Notes: generated from the sequence alone by a model not told the origin. DNA of 64,000 nt from Halodesulfovibrio spirochaetisodalis (GCF_001672295.1 NZ_JXMS01000018.1:1-64000), one strand, 5' to 3'. Shown: positions 1-10,272, numbered from the stretch's first letter. Program-made: numbers and translations.

Positions 1-83
1 GCAAAATAATGCTTAAAATTAATACTTTTTTGCTTATTTTTTTGAAAAGCTGTAAATGCCGACTCCCTCGAATATTTGTGCAT

Positions 84-114
84 AAAAAAAGGCCACCCAT
101 AGGGTGGCCTTTTT
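84..114 (-). terminator. Intrinsic terminator of the porin gene
   Basis: An 8-bp GC-rich stem (ggccaccc/gggtggcc) with a 3-nt loop is flanked by A7 on the left and T5 on the right. Read leftward it follows the porin stop codon by about 35 bases and ends in a U run. It is symmetric enough to work in both directions. Confidence 0.85.
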
Positions 115-147
115 ACGTACTGTCAATTTTGGAATACGAAAGTTTAG

Positions 148-1380
148 TTAGAAATTGTACTCAACGAGAGCAGCAGCTTTAAATACGTTGTCTACATCTT
201 TTGCAGAGCCTGCATCGAAGTCAGTGACAGCGTATGCAAAGTCAACAAGCAGGTTCAGGTTGTCATAGATGCTATAAACAGAGGAGAGGTCAAACTCAGT
301 TGCGCTGTCGTCTTCGCCCCAGCTTGTGATGCTGCTGGATTTGTCGTTGGTACCGCGTACGTAAGTTACACGTACTGTGTGGCTGAGTTTTTCAGTAAAG
401 CTGATTTCTTCCAGATGCAGACCGATACCCCATTTGCCAAGAGCACTGCCGAAGATGTTGTCAGAATCCGGCCCCATCGCACCTGCACCAATGAGAGTGG
501 TCATGCTGAAGTCGTCATCGTCAATGCTGCGCATGCGGCCTTCGCCGTCGCTGTCATTACCGGAAGCGTACCAACCTACAAGAGCAGGAACAACCATGTC
601 GGTCGTGTACGCTGCTTTACCTGCTACAGCGTAGCCACCATCTTTAGTGTGCTCTTTGCCGTAAATACCGTCAAAGGCGAGAGCAAGGTTAGGCATTGGG
701 TTTGCTTCAACAGAAGTACCAACCCAGTAAAGGTTGTTTTTAAAAATTTCGCCTTCCACATCTACTTTGTTGCTTACGTTTGCAAACATAAAGTACGGGG
801 AAACAACCACGTTCCCAAGTTCAGCGGAAACAACGCCACCAAAGAGATCCATGGTAGAAGCTTTCGCAGAGCCTGATTTTTCGGTGTCGTACGGACGAGC
901 AAAAAATGCTGTTACGCCGATGTTGTCAAATGACTGAGAAACAGCAATAGCTGCAACATCATTATCAAGTACAGGAGAAGCAGTAACAGCGCCTGGCAGA
1001 CCGAAGCCCTGAATACCCGCACGAACTTTCATTTCAGTTGATGGAATGAGGAAATCAACATACGCACGCAGAGTGCTCACGTTAACACCATCAGCACCAA
1101 GGGAACCACCGGAACCGGCACCAACTTTGTTGTTTGCCTGTCCCCACGTCTGTTCAATACGGAAGAGGGTAGTTGCGGAAAGGTTTTCGGAAGCGATGAT
1201 GTCAATCTGTGTATCCATACGCTGGATAAAATTGTTTGTATCGTCGCTGGAACCGTCAAGGTTCACGTAGTCATATCCAACCCACATGGAGCCGGAAGCT
1301 TTGATTTCAGCAGCAAAAGCGCCAGTAGTAGCGCCAAACATCATGCAAGCAGCGAGAGCTGATACAATGAAGCGTTTCAT
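148..1380 (-). CDS. Outer membrane porin, Desulfovibrio homotrimeric type
   Basis: A 410-residue exported beta-barrel protein, probably a general diffusion porin for small hydrophilic solutes in the outer membrane. The N-terminus is a classical signal peptide (MKRF, hydrophobic core, cleavage near AFA-AE at about residue 23). The mature part has alternating short strands and Gly/Asp-rich turns and ends in a terminal Phe (EYNF), the usual barrel-assembly signal. Sequence style and length match the porin family of Desulfovibrio, which normally runs around 400-480 residues. The start is backed by AAGAAGGT upstream of the ATG. It is monocistronic, with a terminator downstream. A second terminator-like hairpin lies in its own leader at 1455-1482 and could attenuate expression. 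The porin class is a confident call; the substrate is unknown. Confidence 0.85.
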   Translation of the reverse strand: MKRFIVSALAACMMFGATTGAFAAEIKASGSMWVGYDYVNLDGSSDDTNNFIQRMDTQIDIIASENLSATTLFRIEQTWGQANNKVGAGSGGSLGADGVNVSTLRAYVDFLIPSTEMKVRAGIQGFGLPGAVTASPVLDNDVAAIAVSQSFDNIGVTAFFARPYDTEKSGSAKASTMDLFGGVVSAELGNVVVSPYFMFANVSNKVDVEGEIFKNNLYWVGTSVEANPMPNLALAFDGIYGKEHTKDGGYAVAGKAAYTTDMVVPALVGWYASGNDSDGEGRMRSIDDDDFSMTTLIGAGAMGPDSDNIFGSALGKWGIGLHLEEISFTEKLSHTVRVTYVRGTNDKSSSITSWGEDDSATEFDLSSVYSIYDNLNLLVDFAYAVTDFDAGSAKDVDNVFKAAALVEYNF

Positions 1381-1848
1381 GGGATGTTACCTTCTTAATT
1401 CTTGTATTCCAAAGACAGTATTTCGATAAGGAAATTCATTTTCAATCAACATTCAAAAAATTGAGATGGAGCATACCATCTCGTAATTCAAACCAGCTCT
1501 ATGGCGAGTAGAGTGGGTAGATGTGACTTCATGCGAATAAAAATATTCGTGCATTGCGAAAATGAAATTCGTTATCAATCTGATGAGCTTTGTAAAAGGC
1601 ATTAGATTGATCTGTCAAGCAGCTTTTTTCTGTAATCATTGGAAAAGATTTCCATACTGTGTTCACTCGTTATGATATCTTTAATTATTTTGAGTAATAA
1701 GACTGAAAGTGAGCGATACAGAAAAAAAGATTAAATGTTGAAAAAGATAAAGCCATTACTCAAAAAGGAAATCTAGAAATCACTGAGATTGTCTTCATAG
1801 TACGATATTCTTAAAACTGTTTTTCAGTTTTATAGCCTAGGAAATACT
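1381..1848. other. Divergent intergenic region, porin / permease
   Basis: AT-rich, 468 bp, no credible gene. It must hold the leftward porin promoter and the rightward promoter of the permease-decarboxylase pair. Visible structures are the hairpin plus T run at 1455-1482 and a small inverted repeat cgaat/attcg near 1532-1549. I could not assign -35/-10 boxes with confidence. Confidence 0.5.
1455..1482 (-). terminator. Terminator-like hairpin in the porin leader
   Basis: Read leftward, GAGATGG and CCATCTC form a perfect 7-bp stem with a 6-nt loop, then AA and six T. It lies 75-100 bases upstream of the porin ATG on the same strand. It is therefore either a leader attenuator for the porin or the end of a short upstream transcript. 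Confidence 0.55.
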
Positions 1849-3144
1849 ATGGATACATCAAAACATAAGCTTGGACTTATTGGAGCCACGTTCTTTATTA
1901 TAGGCAGTCTAGCAGGTAGCGGGGTAATTGCGTTGCCACAACAGCTGGCTGCTATAGGTTCAATTACATTGTTATCCTTCCTGCTTGTAACCGCTGGAGC
2001 CCTGTGTCTTACGCTTGTTTATGTTCGGGCTGGTGCCTTATTTGACAATCCAAGTCCGACAGCTCTTGCAGCGTACGTAAACCCGCTTCTTGGTGCAAAG
2101 AGCGGGCTGTTTTATGTATATTCAAATCTGATTTCCAACGTTTCAATCCTGATAGCCGGACTTGGCTACCTGACATATTTTGTCCCATCGTTAAACCAGC
2201 CAATAATTCTAGGCTGCGTAGTCATAGCGCTTATCTGGGTATTTACATTGCTCGCTTTGCGTGGCGCCAAATTTGTAACCATGGTTGTTTCATGCTCAGT
2301 AACTGCATTACTGTTATCAGTAGTGCTTACCGCAATATTTGGCTGGTTCTCGTTTGATATATCATTATTCAAGCAAAATTGGGATGTAGCCAATTTACCC
2401 CAAGGTAAAGCAATCCTTTCAGGCTTTGCCGTCTTATTATTCTCATATGTTGGTGTTGAAGCCGTAGCAAACAACTATGAACTTGTTAATAATCCTAAAC
2501 GAAATGTGCCCATTGCTACAATCGCAGGGTTCATCGTGGTAGCAGTTCTGTACATTGTTTCGACAACCGTTCTCGAAGGCATGTTCACAGCCAAAGTAAT
2601 TCAAAATCAACCAGCTACGTTTTCATTATCGATTGAGCATATTTTTGGCTCCAAAATATTAGGGCAGATATCTTCACTTGTGATGGCCATTGCTTGCCTA
2701 TCAAGCTTTCTTGCATGGAATATTTCTGTAGTCAGTGCTGCAAAAACCAGTGCAGATCACGGCTTTCTTCCTAAAATATATTCTTACACCAATAAATACA
2801 AAGTGGGCAGCCGCGGGTTGTTGCTTAATGCCTTCATCATGACATGTATTGAACTTGGCCTGATGTTTTTGGGCAGTGATATTGCTGTGGCATTCAATCT
2901 TACTGTGACAATTTCAATCCTATTAGTGCTGTTCCCATATTTTTGGTCAGGAATAGCGCTCATCAAAAAAGGTTTTGAGACAGGAAAACACTCGTATTTT
3001 GATATCACAATTGCTTCATTGTCATCTGTCTTTTTAATTTCAGCATTTATGTCAGCAGATTTTGCAGAACTATGGCTGGTCATTGTTTGCGTAATGGTTG
3101 CTCTGGCCGGCTATGCATTGCTTTTTGCAAGCCAGAAAAAATAG
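1849..3144 (+). CDS. APC-family amino acid/polyamine antiporter (CadB/PotE/AdiC-like)
   Basis: A 431-residue inner-membrane transporter with about 12 hydrophobic segments. The first helix carries the APC substrate-binding signature GSLAGSGVIALP (about residues 18-29), as in CadB, PotE and AdiC. These exchange an external basic amino acid for the amine made by a partner decarboxylase. The gene lies 12 bp upstream of an Orn/Lys/Arg decarboxylase on the same strand, which is the expected two-gene unit. The family is clear. Whether it exchanges arginine/agmatine, lysine/cadaverine or ornithine/putrescine cannot be read from sequence alone; the decarboxylase is slightly more AdiA-like. A weak AGGAAAT lies before the ATG. 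Confidence 0.85.
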   Translation: MDTSKHKLGLIGATFFIIGSLAGSGVIALPQQLAAIGSITLLSFLLVTAGALCLTLVYVRAGALFDNPSPTALAAYVNPLLGAKSGLFYVYSNLISNVSILIAGLGYLTYFVPSLNQPIILGCVVIALIWVFTLLALRGAKFVTMVVSCSVTALLLSVVLTAIFGWFSFDISLFKQNWDVANLPQGKAILSGFAVLLFSYVGVEAVANNYELVNNPKRNVPIATIAGFIVVAVLYIVSTTVLEGMFTAKVIQNQPATFSLSIEHIFGSKILGQISSLVMAIACLSSFLAWNISVVSAAKTSADHGFLPKIYSYTNKYKVGSRGLLLNAFIMTCIELGLMFLGSDIAVAFNLTVTISILLVLFPYFWSGIALIKKGFETGKHSYFDITIASLSSVFLISAFMSADFAELWLVIVCVMVALAGYALLFASQKK

Positions 3145-3156
3145 CAGGAGAACAGC

Positions 3157-5454
3157 ATGAAACTTACAAAAGCAGACTGGCCGGTCTTGATCGTTTCCGG
3201 CTTGTTCGATCTAAAGAATGATGCAGGAGAACGAGTTCGGGACTTAGAGCAAGAGTTAACCTTAGAGCAGCACTGTTCTGTTCTCCGTGCTTACTGCTAC
3301 AAGGATGCAGCTAATATTGTACACAGCAGAGCGGACGTCGGTGTTATCGTTATAGACTGGGATATCCGGCATGAATCAAAAGGGGAGTGCGGCAACCCTG
3401 AAGTGTTACTTCAAGAAATACGTAAGCGGAACAAGCAAATTCCAGTATGTTTACTTATGGATGATGATCGTAAAGAAAATCTGTCAACAGAGCTCCTGTC
3501 CATGCTTGATGAGTTACTGCTGAAGCACATGGATACTGTGGAGTTTTTAGCTGGAAGAATTGAAACATTGTTACTGGAATATATACGACGTATTAATCCG
3601 GTATTTTTTTCTGCGCTGGTTCAATATGCTGAAGCATATAAATATGCATGGCATACACCTGGGCACATGGGCGGCGAAGGCTTTTTAAAAAGCCCTGCAG
3701 GTGTGGGCATGCATAAATTTTATGGCGAAAATGTATTTCGATCCGACCTTTCAATTTCTGTCCCTGAACTTGGCTCTTTGCTCGACCATAGCGGGGTCAC
3801 CGGTGATGCGGAGAAAAATTCAGCTAAGACCTTCGGCGCAGACTTTACGTTCTATGTTTTGAACGGGACATCTAATGCAAACCAAATCATCTGGCGCTCT
3901 CAGGCCGTTCGGAACGATATAGCTGTCGTAGACCGCAATTGTCATAAGTCACTTAACTATGCGATGGTCATTACAGACATCTACCCTGTGTATATGAAGC
4001 CGCGAAGAAATCAGTTGGGAATCATCGGCCCATGCTCACTTTCTGAATTCACACATGAAACGATTCAGCAGCATATTGCAGACAGTACTATTATTCCTGC
4101 GGAAAAACAGGGTGTCGTCCCTGTGATGTCGGCATTAACAAACTCAACATACGATGGTCTGTGCTACAATATTGCAACCATTAAAGAAAAGCTGAAGCAC
4201 AGTGTGAAAAATATGCATTTTGACGAAGCATGGTATGCATATGCCAAATTTCATCCGATATACAAAAATCATTTTGGAATGGCTGAGACAACACACAAAA
4301 AATATCCGCCTATTTTCTGCTCACAATCAACCCATAAGTTGCTGACAGCGTTTTCTCAGGCATCCATGCTTCATGTTAAAAATGGCAGCCATGTATCTGT
4401 TGATCCAACAGAAATGAATGAGTCATACATGATGCACGGTTCGACATCACCACAGTACAGCATGATCGCTTCCTTGGATGTGGCTACAAAAATTGTTGAA
4501 GATAGTGGGGAAGTGCTGTTGTCAGACTGCCTGCATGATGCTGTTTTGCTCAGACAAAAAATTGCCTCCATGGCAGAAGAGCTGCGTGAAAAAGGCAGCT
4601 GGTTCTTCTCTATGTGGCAGCCTAAGAAGGTTACATTTGAAAACAAGATGGTAGACTTCACCAGAGTACCAGCAACATTCTTAAGTTCTACTCAGCAGCC
4701 GTGGGTACTTGACGCCAATAATAACTGGCACGGATTTGAAAATATAGAAGATAATTTTGTAATGCTTGACCCGATTAAGCTGACTATCACAACACCAGGG
4801 CTAGATCAGGACGGTACCTACCAAGCAAATGGTATTCCTGCCATGCTCGTCACAGACTATCTGATCAACCATGGTATTGTGTGTGAGAAAACGGATTATT
4901 ATTCATTTTTACTTTTGAATTCTATCGGGACGACGAAAGCGAAACAGGGCACGTTGCTTACAGCTCTCCTGAAATTCAAGGAGCATTATGATGCAAATAC
5001 CTCACTGCAAGAAATCTTCCCTGATTTAGTCAAAGAGTATCCTGATCATTACAGTGATAAAGGCTTGAGAGATCATTGTGATGCTATCCATGTGTACTAT
5101 AAAAAGTATGACATGCTGGGCATAATGCATGACGCCTTCGAAGTGATTCCCCATCAGGCTATGAAGCCGTCAGACGCGTATCAGGAAGTTGTTAAGAAGA
5201 ATGTTGAGTATGTGCGGTTGAACGAATTACAGGGTCGAGTACCTGCGGTTATGCTCGTGCCATACCCTCCGGGAATTCCAATTCTTATGGGTGGGGAAAA
5301 AGTGGATGGAGCAGCAAAACAAATTTTGAAATACTTGCAGCGTAGAGAAGCATTCGAAAATACCTTCCCCGGATATGAGAGCGATATTCACGGGGTAGAG
5401 CGCGTTCAAGATTGCGGAAAGACGTATTTCAAAACATTGTGTGTGAAGAAATAA
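3157..5454 (+). CDS. PLP-dependent Orn/Lys/Arg decarboxylase (AdiA-type)
   Basis: A 765-residue fold-type I PLP decarboxylase. It has the N-terminal response-regulator-like wing domain (about 1-140), the PLP core and the C-terminal domain of the inducible bacterial acid-stress decarboxylases. The PLP lysine is K394 in STHKLL, and the conserved THGHM-equivalent is HTPGHMGGEG near residue 167. The segment FDEAWYAYAKFHPIY resembles E. coli AdiA more than CadA, and the length is near AdiA (about 755). It likely decarboxylates arginine (or lysine) in the cytoplasm, consuming a proton, with the upstream antiporter exchanging substrate and product. SD AGGAGAAC precedes the ATG by about 5 bases. A strong terminator follows. 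Substrate assignment is an inference from a few motifs. Confidence 0.88.
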   Translation: MKLTKADWPVLIVSGLFDLKNDAGERVRDLEQELTLEQHCSVLRAYCYKDAANIVHSRADVGVIVIDWDIRHESKGECGNPEVLLQEIRKRNKQIPVCLLMDDDRKENLSTELLSMLDELLLKHMDTVEFLAGRIETLLLEYIRRINPVFFSALVQYAEAYKYAWHTPGHMGGEGFLKSPAGVGMHKFYGENVFRSDLSISVPELGSLLDHSGVTGDAEKNSAKTFGADFTFYVLNGTSNANQIIWRSQAVRNDIAVVDRNCHKSLNYAMVITDIYPVYMKPRRNQLGIIGPCSLSEFTHETIQQHIADSTIIPAEKQGVVPVMSALTNSTYDGLCYNIATIKEKLKHSVKNMHFDEAWYAYAKFHPIYKNHFGMAETTHKKYPPIFCSQSTHKLLTAFSQASMLHVKNGSHVSVDPTEMNESYMMHGSTSPQYSMIASLDVATKIVEDSGEVLLSDCLHDAVLLRQKIASMAEELREKGSWFFSMWQPKKVTFENKMVDFTRVPATFLSSTQQPWVLDANNNWHGFENIEDNFVMLDPIKLTITTPGLDQDGTYQANGIPAMLVTDYLINHGIVCEKTDYYSFLLLNSIGTTKAKQGTLLTALLKFKEHYDANTSLQEIFPDLVKEYPDHYSDKGLRDHCDAIHVYYKKYDMLGIMHDAFEVIPHQAMKPSDAYQEVVKKNVEYVRLNELQGRVPAVMLVPYPPGIPILMGGEKVDGAAKQILKYLQRREAFENTFPGYESDIHGVERVQDCGKTYFKTLCVKK

Positions 5455-5460
5455 TACAAT

Positions 5461-5502
5461 AAAAAAGGTACGGTCGGAGTATATTCCGGCCGTACCTTTT
5501 TT
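5461..5502. terminator. Bidirectional intrinsic terminator
   Basis: Stem ggtacgg-tcgga / tccgg-ccgtacc (one wobble pair) with a 6-nt loop, preceded by A6 and followed by T6. It lies between two converging genes and should end both the decarboxylase transcript and the leftward DUF748 transcript. Confidence 0.85.
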
Positions 5503-5515
5503 ATTTCAAAATAGA

Positions 5516-8500
5516 CTACTGTGTAATTTTTAACTGCACAGCAGTAGCATATTTACCATTTTCGCTATTACCGGCCTGTACAGCCTTTACACGGGATTTG
5601 AGTTCCGGAAACTTTTTGACAATGAAATCCCGAACCGCATTTGCCCGTTCCAGAGCAAGCTTGCGTAAAGCTTCTTGGGAGGTGTCTGCCGTGCTCCGTA
5701 AATAATCTTCCATCTGCTTTACCGACCTGTCTTTGTACCCTAGCAGCCCGCTCGGGCGAGGGTTATTCGGCATGTCTGGAGCATCCTCATACGCTTCGGT
5801 TAAGTACTCTGCGTACTTGTATTTAGGCACATCAACCGTACTTATATCAATATTTTTACGCGTAGCTTTTGAGAGTGTCCTGTACCACTTTTCAATGACT
5901 GCTGTTTTAACTGCTCGTTCCTTCAGACCTTTCATGTCCGCATCTGTGTTGTAAAAACCAAGACACTCCAACTTAACATTTTTTTTAGTCCGGAGAATGG
6001 AAGCAATACGGTTAAGCGTATCCTGTTCCTTTTTGGAGAGACCGGCATACCCGGGAGTAAATCCGACGTATTTGGCATCCTCCGGCTTCACATCTCCAAG
6101 GAGTGAACTTACTACCGTAAAAGGTGAGACCGCTGCTTTAACAATAACGTTCACAAGTGTTTTTGTAATAAGCTGGCTGAGATGGAAATTAGGATCATTT
6201 AAATCACCTGTAACAGGTAAATCCAGTGAGATGTTGCCGTCTGGCTGCCGCATAAGTGAAAGGCCTAGTTTAATAGGAACAGAAGGGGCTTTTGAATTTG
6301 GATTTTTATTACCAAGCGTAAAGTTTTCGAACAAAAACGAGTTTTGAGCATTAAGCTTGTTCTGCTGAATTTTAAGTTTGATGTTGGCTTTAAGTGCCCC
6401 TGTATTCACGGGGTAGGCAATATACTTCACTGTGTACGGACTGAATTTTTTCAACCCTACATCCTCAATTTTCGCCGTAATATCGAGAGCAAATGGCTTT
6501 GCCATTGGGTTGACTGCTCCTGACGCAGAGATTCTTCTTCCCTGTAATGTTGCAGAAAAGTTGACAGGGGAGCTATTTGCTCTACTCAGATCAAACTTTT
6601 TGTATGAAGCTGAAATATTTTCAAAATCAAGAATAACTCTCGGATTGATGGATGCATCTTGAAACGTGACAGAACCGTCTTTAATTGCAATCGATCCTAT
6701 GGAAACGCCAAACGGTTTTGTTGTGGCGACAACAGCGGCAGAGTTAGCAGAAGGTGCTCTGGTCTGCGCTGGCTGATTGCCTTGAACTGCGCGAACAATG
6801 CTTAACGAGCCATTGGCTTCTCTAGTGATATTGGTTGCTGGCTTTGCAATGGAGACTGATCCTATATCTACACTATTTTTGTCAGAATCCAACACCATAC
6901 TTTTTATAGCGATCTGCCCAACAGAACCAATTTTTTCATTAGTGCTTTTATTGGCTGCAGAGACGTTATTCACCGTGACATCCGCATTAATGTTGTACTT
7001 AGTTTCTCCGTTATCAGGAACAGATAATTGAGTTTTTGCTGAAGTACTAACTGTTCCTGTTGCAATATTAACTTCTGAATACTCTTGAATATATCCGGCA
7101 AAATCAGGAATGTTCAGGTTTGAAACGTCAATTTTGCCATCAACAGCAAGTGGCGAGTGAGTGAACGTTCCATCTGCCTTGATAGTGCTTTTGTCATTAA
7201 CTCCAGTTGAAACAGAAAACTTAGACGGAGTATTCGCAAGGGAAATATTGTCTGCAGTAATGGCAACATTTTTTAGATGAGTAATTACTTTGCGCTTCAG
7301 TGCTGTGTCATTAAACGTAATTTTACCGTTTGTAACGCCAACAGATTGAATCTGCAGCTTCCATGGGGATTCGGATGACTTCTTACCGGAATCTGCGGAT
7401 TTTTTTGCAGGCTCTTTTTTTGCCTCACCTGCAAAGAGTGTTGCCAGATCAATTCCCTCTTTATCACGTGTTAAAGTGATGTCCGGGTCAGCTAAGCTTA
7501 TTTTCGCAATGGATACAGACTGTTTTTTTACGTCAACGGCAGCCCCATCTACCGTTAAGGCTCCCAAAGTGATCGGGGCTTTGGGGTATCCCTTTCCTGT
7601 AACTGTAAGTTTTTGCAGACGGATGCTTCCATCAGCAATCGTAATTCCGATTTCTTGTGCAGAATCTGAGGAAACCTTGAGTGTTGCGCCCGCAGAAAGG
7701 GCACCGCTGCTAATCTGCGCCGGTGTTGCTGCAGCAATGTACGGTGTGAATTGCTTCAGGGACAGGTCAGTAATTTTTGCTTTTATGTTAGCTGCTACCG
7801 GTGAAACAGAGACATCTCCCTGAACAGAAATCATTTTCTTTTCGCCAACGTCCAATGCAACTGTTGCTTTGCTGCCGTCAGCAGTAGAGAAGTTTTTAAT
7901 TTCCAGATCAACAGGTTCGAAGATGGTTGCAAAGGTTCCTTGAACCGCACTGTCCTTAAAAGCAATCTTACCTTTTTTGATTACAAGCGATTCAACGACA
8001 ACAGTAAAAGGACGATCTTTTGCTGTAGGCTTTTCTTTTTCTGTCTTTTTTGATGCGGTAGTGGGAGTAGCTTTTGGGGGAGCCGGTTCTTGCTTGGTAG
8101 AGGTTTTCTCAGTTTTCTGAGTGGTGGATGATACGACAACCTTATCTTTTGTCTCTTCTTTGGCTTCATCAGAAGCATCAACTGCAAAATACGTTGCCCA
8201 GTTGATTGAACTGTCTTTATCTCGATGAACTTCAATGAAAGGATTATCAATTGCGACTTGTTCAACGGTGAGCATTTTCTTCGCAAGAGAAAAGTCTTTA
8301 ACAATAAGCTTGATGCGCGGAATAGTGAGTACAGGCGACTTATCATCTTTGGTCATCCCTAAATCAACCAGTTCAACTCCGCCTTTAACATCAAGATCCA
8401 TTGGCTTGCCTTCAGGTCTGCTGAATGCAAGGTGCACATCGATTTTCATTGTCCCTGATGTAATGGCAACCGGTGAAGAAAGAGGAATATAGCGCCAGTA

Positions 8501-9247
8501 GCGCGCCAGCGGTACATTCTCCATGGAGAAAGAGAACTTGGTCAGGTAGTTTTCGGAAAACGGATAGGTGGAGCCATCAAGGTCAAAAGGAGCCCCGTTA
8601 ATCAACATAGAAAGTTTTGGCTGCACAGCTTCTTTATGATCACCGGGGAAGGAAGACGTTAACGGCACTGCCAGCGACAATTTACTAATTGTCTGAACGG
8701 TATTCATCTTTTTGTCATTAAAGACAATGGTTCCGTCTTCAAGAATAAAATTCAGAAGTTTAAACGGAAAGATTCTTCCGTCTTTTTTTTCTGTAGTGTC
8801 AGTTTGTTTATCTGCCTCTTTTGCCAACTGTGCCTGGTGCTCAATAATATCGTCAATTGAAAGACGGTCATCCTTGTAACGGGTGATGTTGATAGAAGGC
8901 TTAACAATTTTTACGTACTGAACAATCGGGGCCATAGCCAGAATGGATTTACCCGATAGCTTGGCTTCCAACATAGCAACTGAAAACAAACTGCCATCGT
9001 CATCTTTTTTGATGATAGAAAGATTTTCAAACTGAACGCATAGTGTCAGCGGATTAAGGCTAATATCGCCTATTGAAACTTTTCGTTGCAGCAGGGGGGG
9101 GAGTTGCTTTTCCAACTGCCATTTTGCGACAGGTGCTATTACCAGAAACCCTACAATTACATAGATAATAAAAAGAGAAGCAAGGGTTATCGCTGTAACT
9201 GTGGCATACTTTCTTGGTCTTGTTGAAAACAACATCTTCCAGTTCAT
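5516..9247 (-). CDS. Large AsmA-like DUF748 protein
   Basis: A 1243-residue protein with one N-terminal membrane anchor (about residues 15-38). A long repetitive periplasmic region of short beta-rich blocks follows, typical of DUF748/AsmA-type proteins. A recurring block (for example ITLTRDKEGIDLATLF, ITREANGSLSIV, INITRYKDDRLSI) marks several internal repeats. Low-complexity Lys/Glu/Thr/Pro linkers lie around 350-410 and 600-630. The C-terminal 200 residues (LSKKEQDTLNRIASIL, then LERANAVRDFIVKKFP) resemble the tail of other DUF748 proteins and loosely recall OmpA-like folds. AsmA-like proteins span the periplasm and are linked to phospholipid transport and outer-membrane homeostasis; that role is inferred here. 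An AGAGG site precedes the chosen ATG. It is monocistronic. Confidence 0.75.
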   Translation of the reverse strand: MNWKMLFSTRPRKYATVTAITLASLFIIYVIVGFLVIAPVAKWQLEKQLPPLLQRKVSIGDISLNPLTLCVQFENLSIIKKDDDGSLFSVAMLEAKLSGKSILAMAPIVQYVKIVKPSINITRYKDDRLSIDDIIEHQAQLAKEADKQTDTTEKKDGRIFPFKLLNFILEDGTIVFNDKKMNTVQTISKLSLAVPLTSSFPGDHKEAVQPKLSMLINGAPFDLDGSTYPFSENYLTKFSFSMENVPLARYWRYIPLSSPVAITSGTMKIDVHLAFSRPEGKPMDLDVKGGVELVDLGMTKDDKSPVLTIPRIKLIVKDFSLAKKMLTVEQVAIDNPFIEVHRDKDSSINWATYFAVDASDEAKEETKDKVVVSSTTQKTEKTSTKQEPAPPKATPTTASKKTEKEKPTAKDRPFTVVVESLVIKKGKIAFKDSAVQGTFATIFEPVDLEIKNFSTADGSKATVALDVGEKKMISVQGDVSVSPVAANIKAKITDLSLKQFTPYIAAATPAQISSGALSAGATLKVSSDSAQEIGITIADGSIRLQKLTVTGKGYPKAPITLGALTVDGAAVDVKKQSVSIAKISLADPDITLTRDKEGIDLATLFAGEAKKEPAKKSADSGKKSSESPWKLQIQSVGVTNGKITFNDTALKRKVITHLKNVAITADNISLANTPSKFSVSTGVNDKSTIKADGTFTHSPLAVDGKIDVSNLNIPDFAGYIQEYSEVNIATGTVSTSAKTQLSVPDNGETKYNINADVTVNNVSAANKSTNEKIGSVGQIAIKSMVLDSDKNSVDIGSVSIAKPATNITREANGSLSIVRAVQGNQPAQTRAPSANSAAVVATTKPFGVSIGSIAIKDGSVTFQDASINPRVILDFENISASYKKFDLSRANSSPVNFSATLQGRRISASGAVNPMAKPFALDITAKIEDVGLKKFSPYTVKYIAYPVNTGALKANIKLKIQQNKLNAQNSFLFENFTLGNKNPNSKAPSVPIKLGLSLMRQPDGNISLDLPVTGDLNDPNFHLSQLITKTLVNVIVKAAVSPFTVVSSLLGDVKPEDAKYVGFTPGYAGLSKKEQDTLNRIASILRTKKNVKLECLGFYNTDADMKGLKERAVKTAVIEKWYRTLSKATRKNIDISTVDVPKYKYAEYLTEAYEDAPDMPNNPRPSGLLGYKDRSVKQMEDYLRSTADTSQEALRKLALERANAVRDFIVKKFPELKSRVKAVQAGNSENGKYATAVQLKITQ

Positions 9248-9641
9248 ACAAGCCTCTTATGTATAACGACTAAAATTATTTACATGAAAATTGAGAGCAG
9301 GTTCAATCTTGGTTCAACTGCGTACCATTATTCCTACCTGTAATGTATGAATGTATGTGCAGGCAGAAAAGAATGTTAATTAATTTCTTCACTCGAAAAG
9401 ATCAATCTGCAAGGCAGAAAAACCAAATATGACTGTACCCCGAAACACAGGGAACGGCTATCCGTTTACAAATCATTTTTGTCTCGTATGGCCTGATTGT
9501 CAGAAAGTTAAATAAGGTAGGAGTGCAGTATTTTTTTAATGCGGCGGATTATATAAATGACTCAGTAATAGAAAAGGCTACTCTACAATATAAAGGCCAT
9601 TTTTGCCTTATGAAAACACACTGGTTTAAACAGGAGAGGAT
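9248..9641. other. Divergent intergenic region, DUF748 / azoreductase
   Basis: 394 bp with no gene I can support. It should contain both divergent promoters. I see only weak repeats (gttcaa twice near 9301-9317) and no convincing operator or structured RNA. Confidence 0.4.
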
Positions 9642-10268
9642 ATGAGCAGCTTATTATATATTGAAGCATCTCCCCGCAAGGAGCGTTCTAAATCCATTGA
9701 GATTGCAAAAGAATATTTACAAGTATTTCGTACCAAAAATGAAGATTGCAATATTACCACATTAGACTTGTGGGAACTCAAGATGCCGGAATTTACGGAT
9801 GAACGAATCAATGCAAAATACAAAGTACTGCATGGTCAGCCCCATACACCAGAAGAAAAAGAAGCGTGGGATGAGATTGCGCATTTTGTGGAAGGTTTTG
9901 CCGCAGCAGATTATTATCTATTTAGCCTGCCAATGTGGAATTTTTCCATCCCGTATAAGCTTAAACACTTTATAGACATCATAACACAACCTGGACTTGC
10001 GTTTACCTTTTCTCCTGAAACAGGATACCAGGGGCTCATTACAGGGAAACAATGTACGGTCATTTACGCACGGGGCGGGGAGTATGCAAGTAAAGAAACC
10101 GCCTCTCTGGATTACCAGAAAACATACTTTCAATTCTTACTGTCATTTATCGGATTCAGTGACATTCAAAGCATCACGCTTGATGCAACATTAGGCTCAC
10201 CGGAAGTAAAGGAAGCCAATATGGCTGAAGCGCTTGTGCAGGCAAGAGAGATTGCAGGCTCACTATAG
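9642..10268 (+). CDS. azoR: FMN-dependent NADH-azoreductase
   Basis: A 208-residue flavodoxin-fold quinone/azo reductase of the AzoR family, matching the usual length (about 200). The N-terminal SSLLYIEASPRKERSKS is the FMN phosphate-binding loop. LPMWNFSIPYKLKHFID (about 96-112) and the ARGGEY segment near residue 150 are the family flavin-binding signatures. The enzyme transfers two electrons from NADH via FMN to quinones or azo compounds in the cytoplasm and is commonly part of electrophile or quinone stress defence. The start has a strong SD, AGGAGAGGAT. It is a single gene ended by a bidirectional terminator. Confidence is high for the family; the physiological substrate is not known. 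Confidence 0.9.
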   Translation: MSSLLYIEASPRKERSKSIEIAKEYLQVFRTKNEDCNITTLDLWELKMPEFTDERINAKYKVLHGQPHTPEEKEAWDEIAHFVEGFAAADYYLFSLPMWNFSIPYKLKHFIDIITQPGLAFTFSPETGYQGLITGKQCTVIYARGGEYASKETASLDYQKTYFQFLLSFIGFSDIQSITLDATLGSPEVKEANMAEALVQAREIAGSL

Positions 10269-10272
10269 CAAT

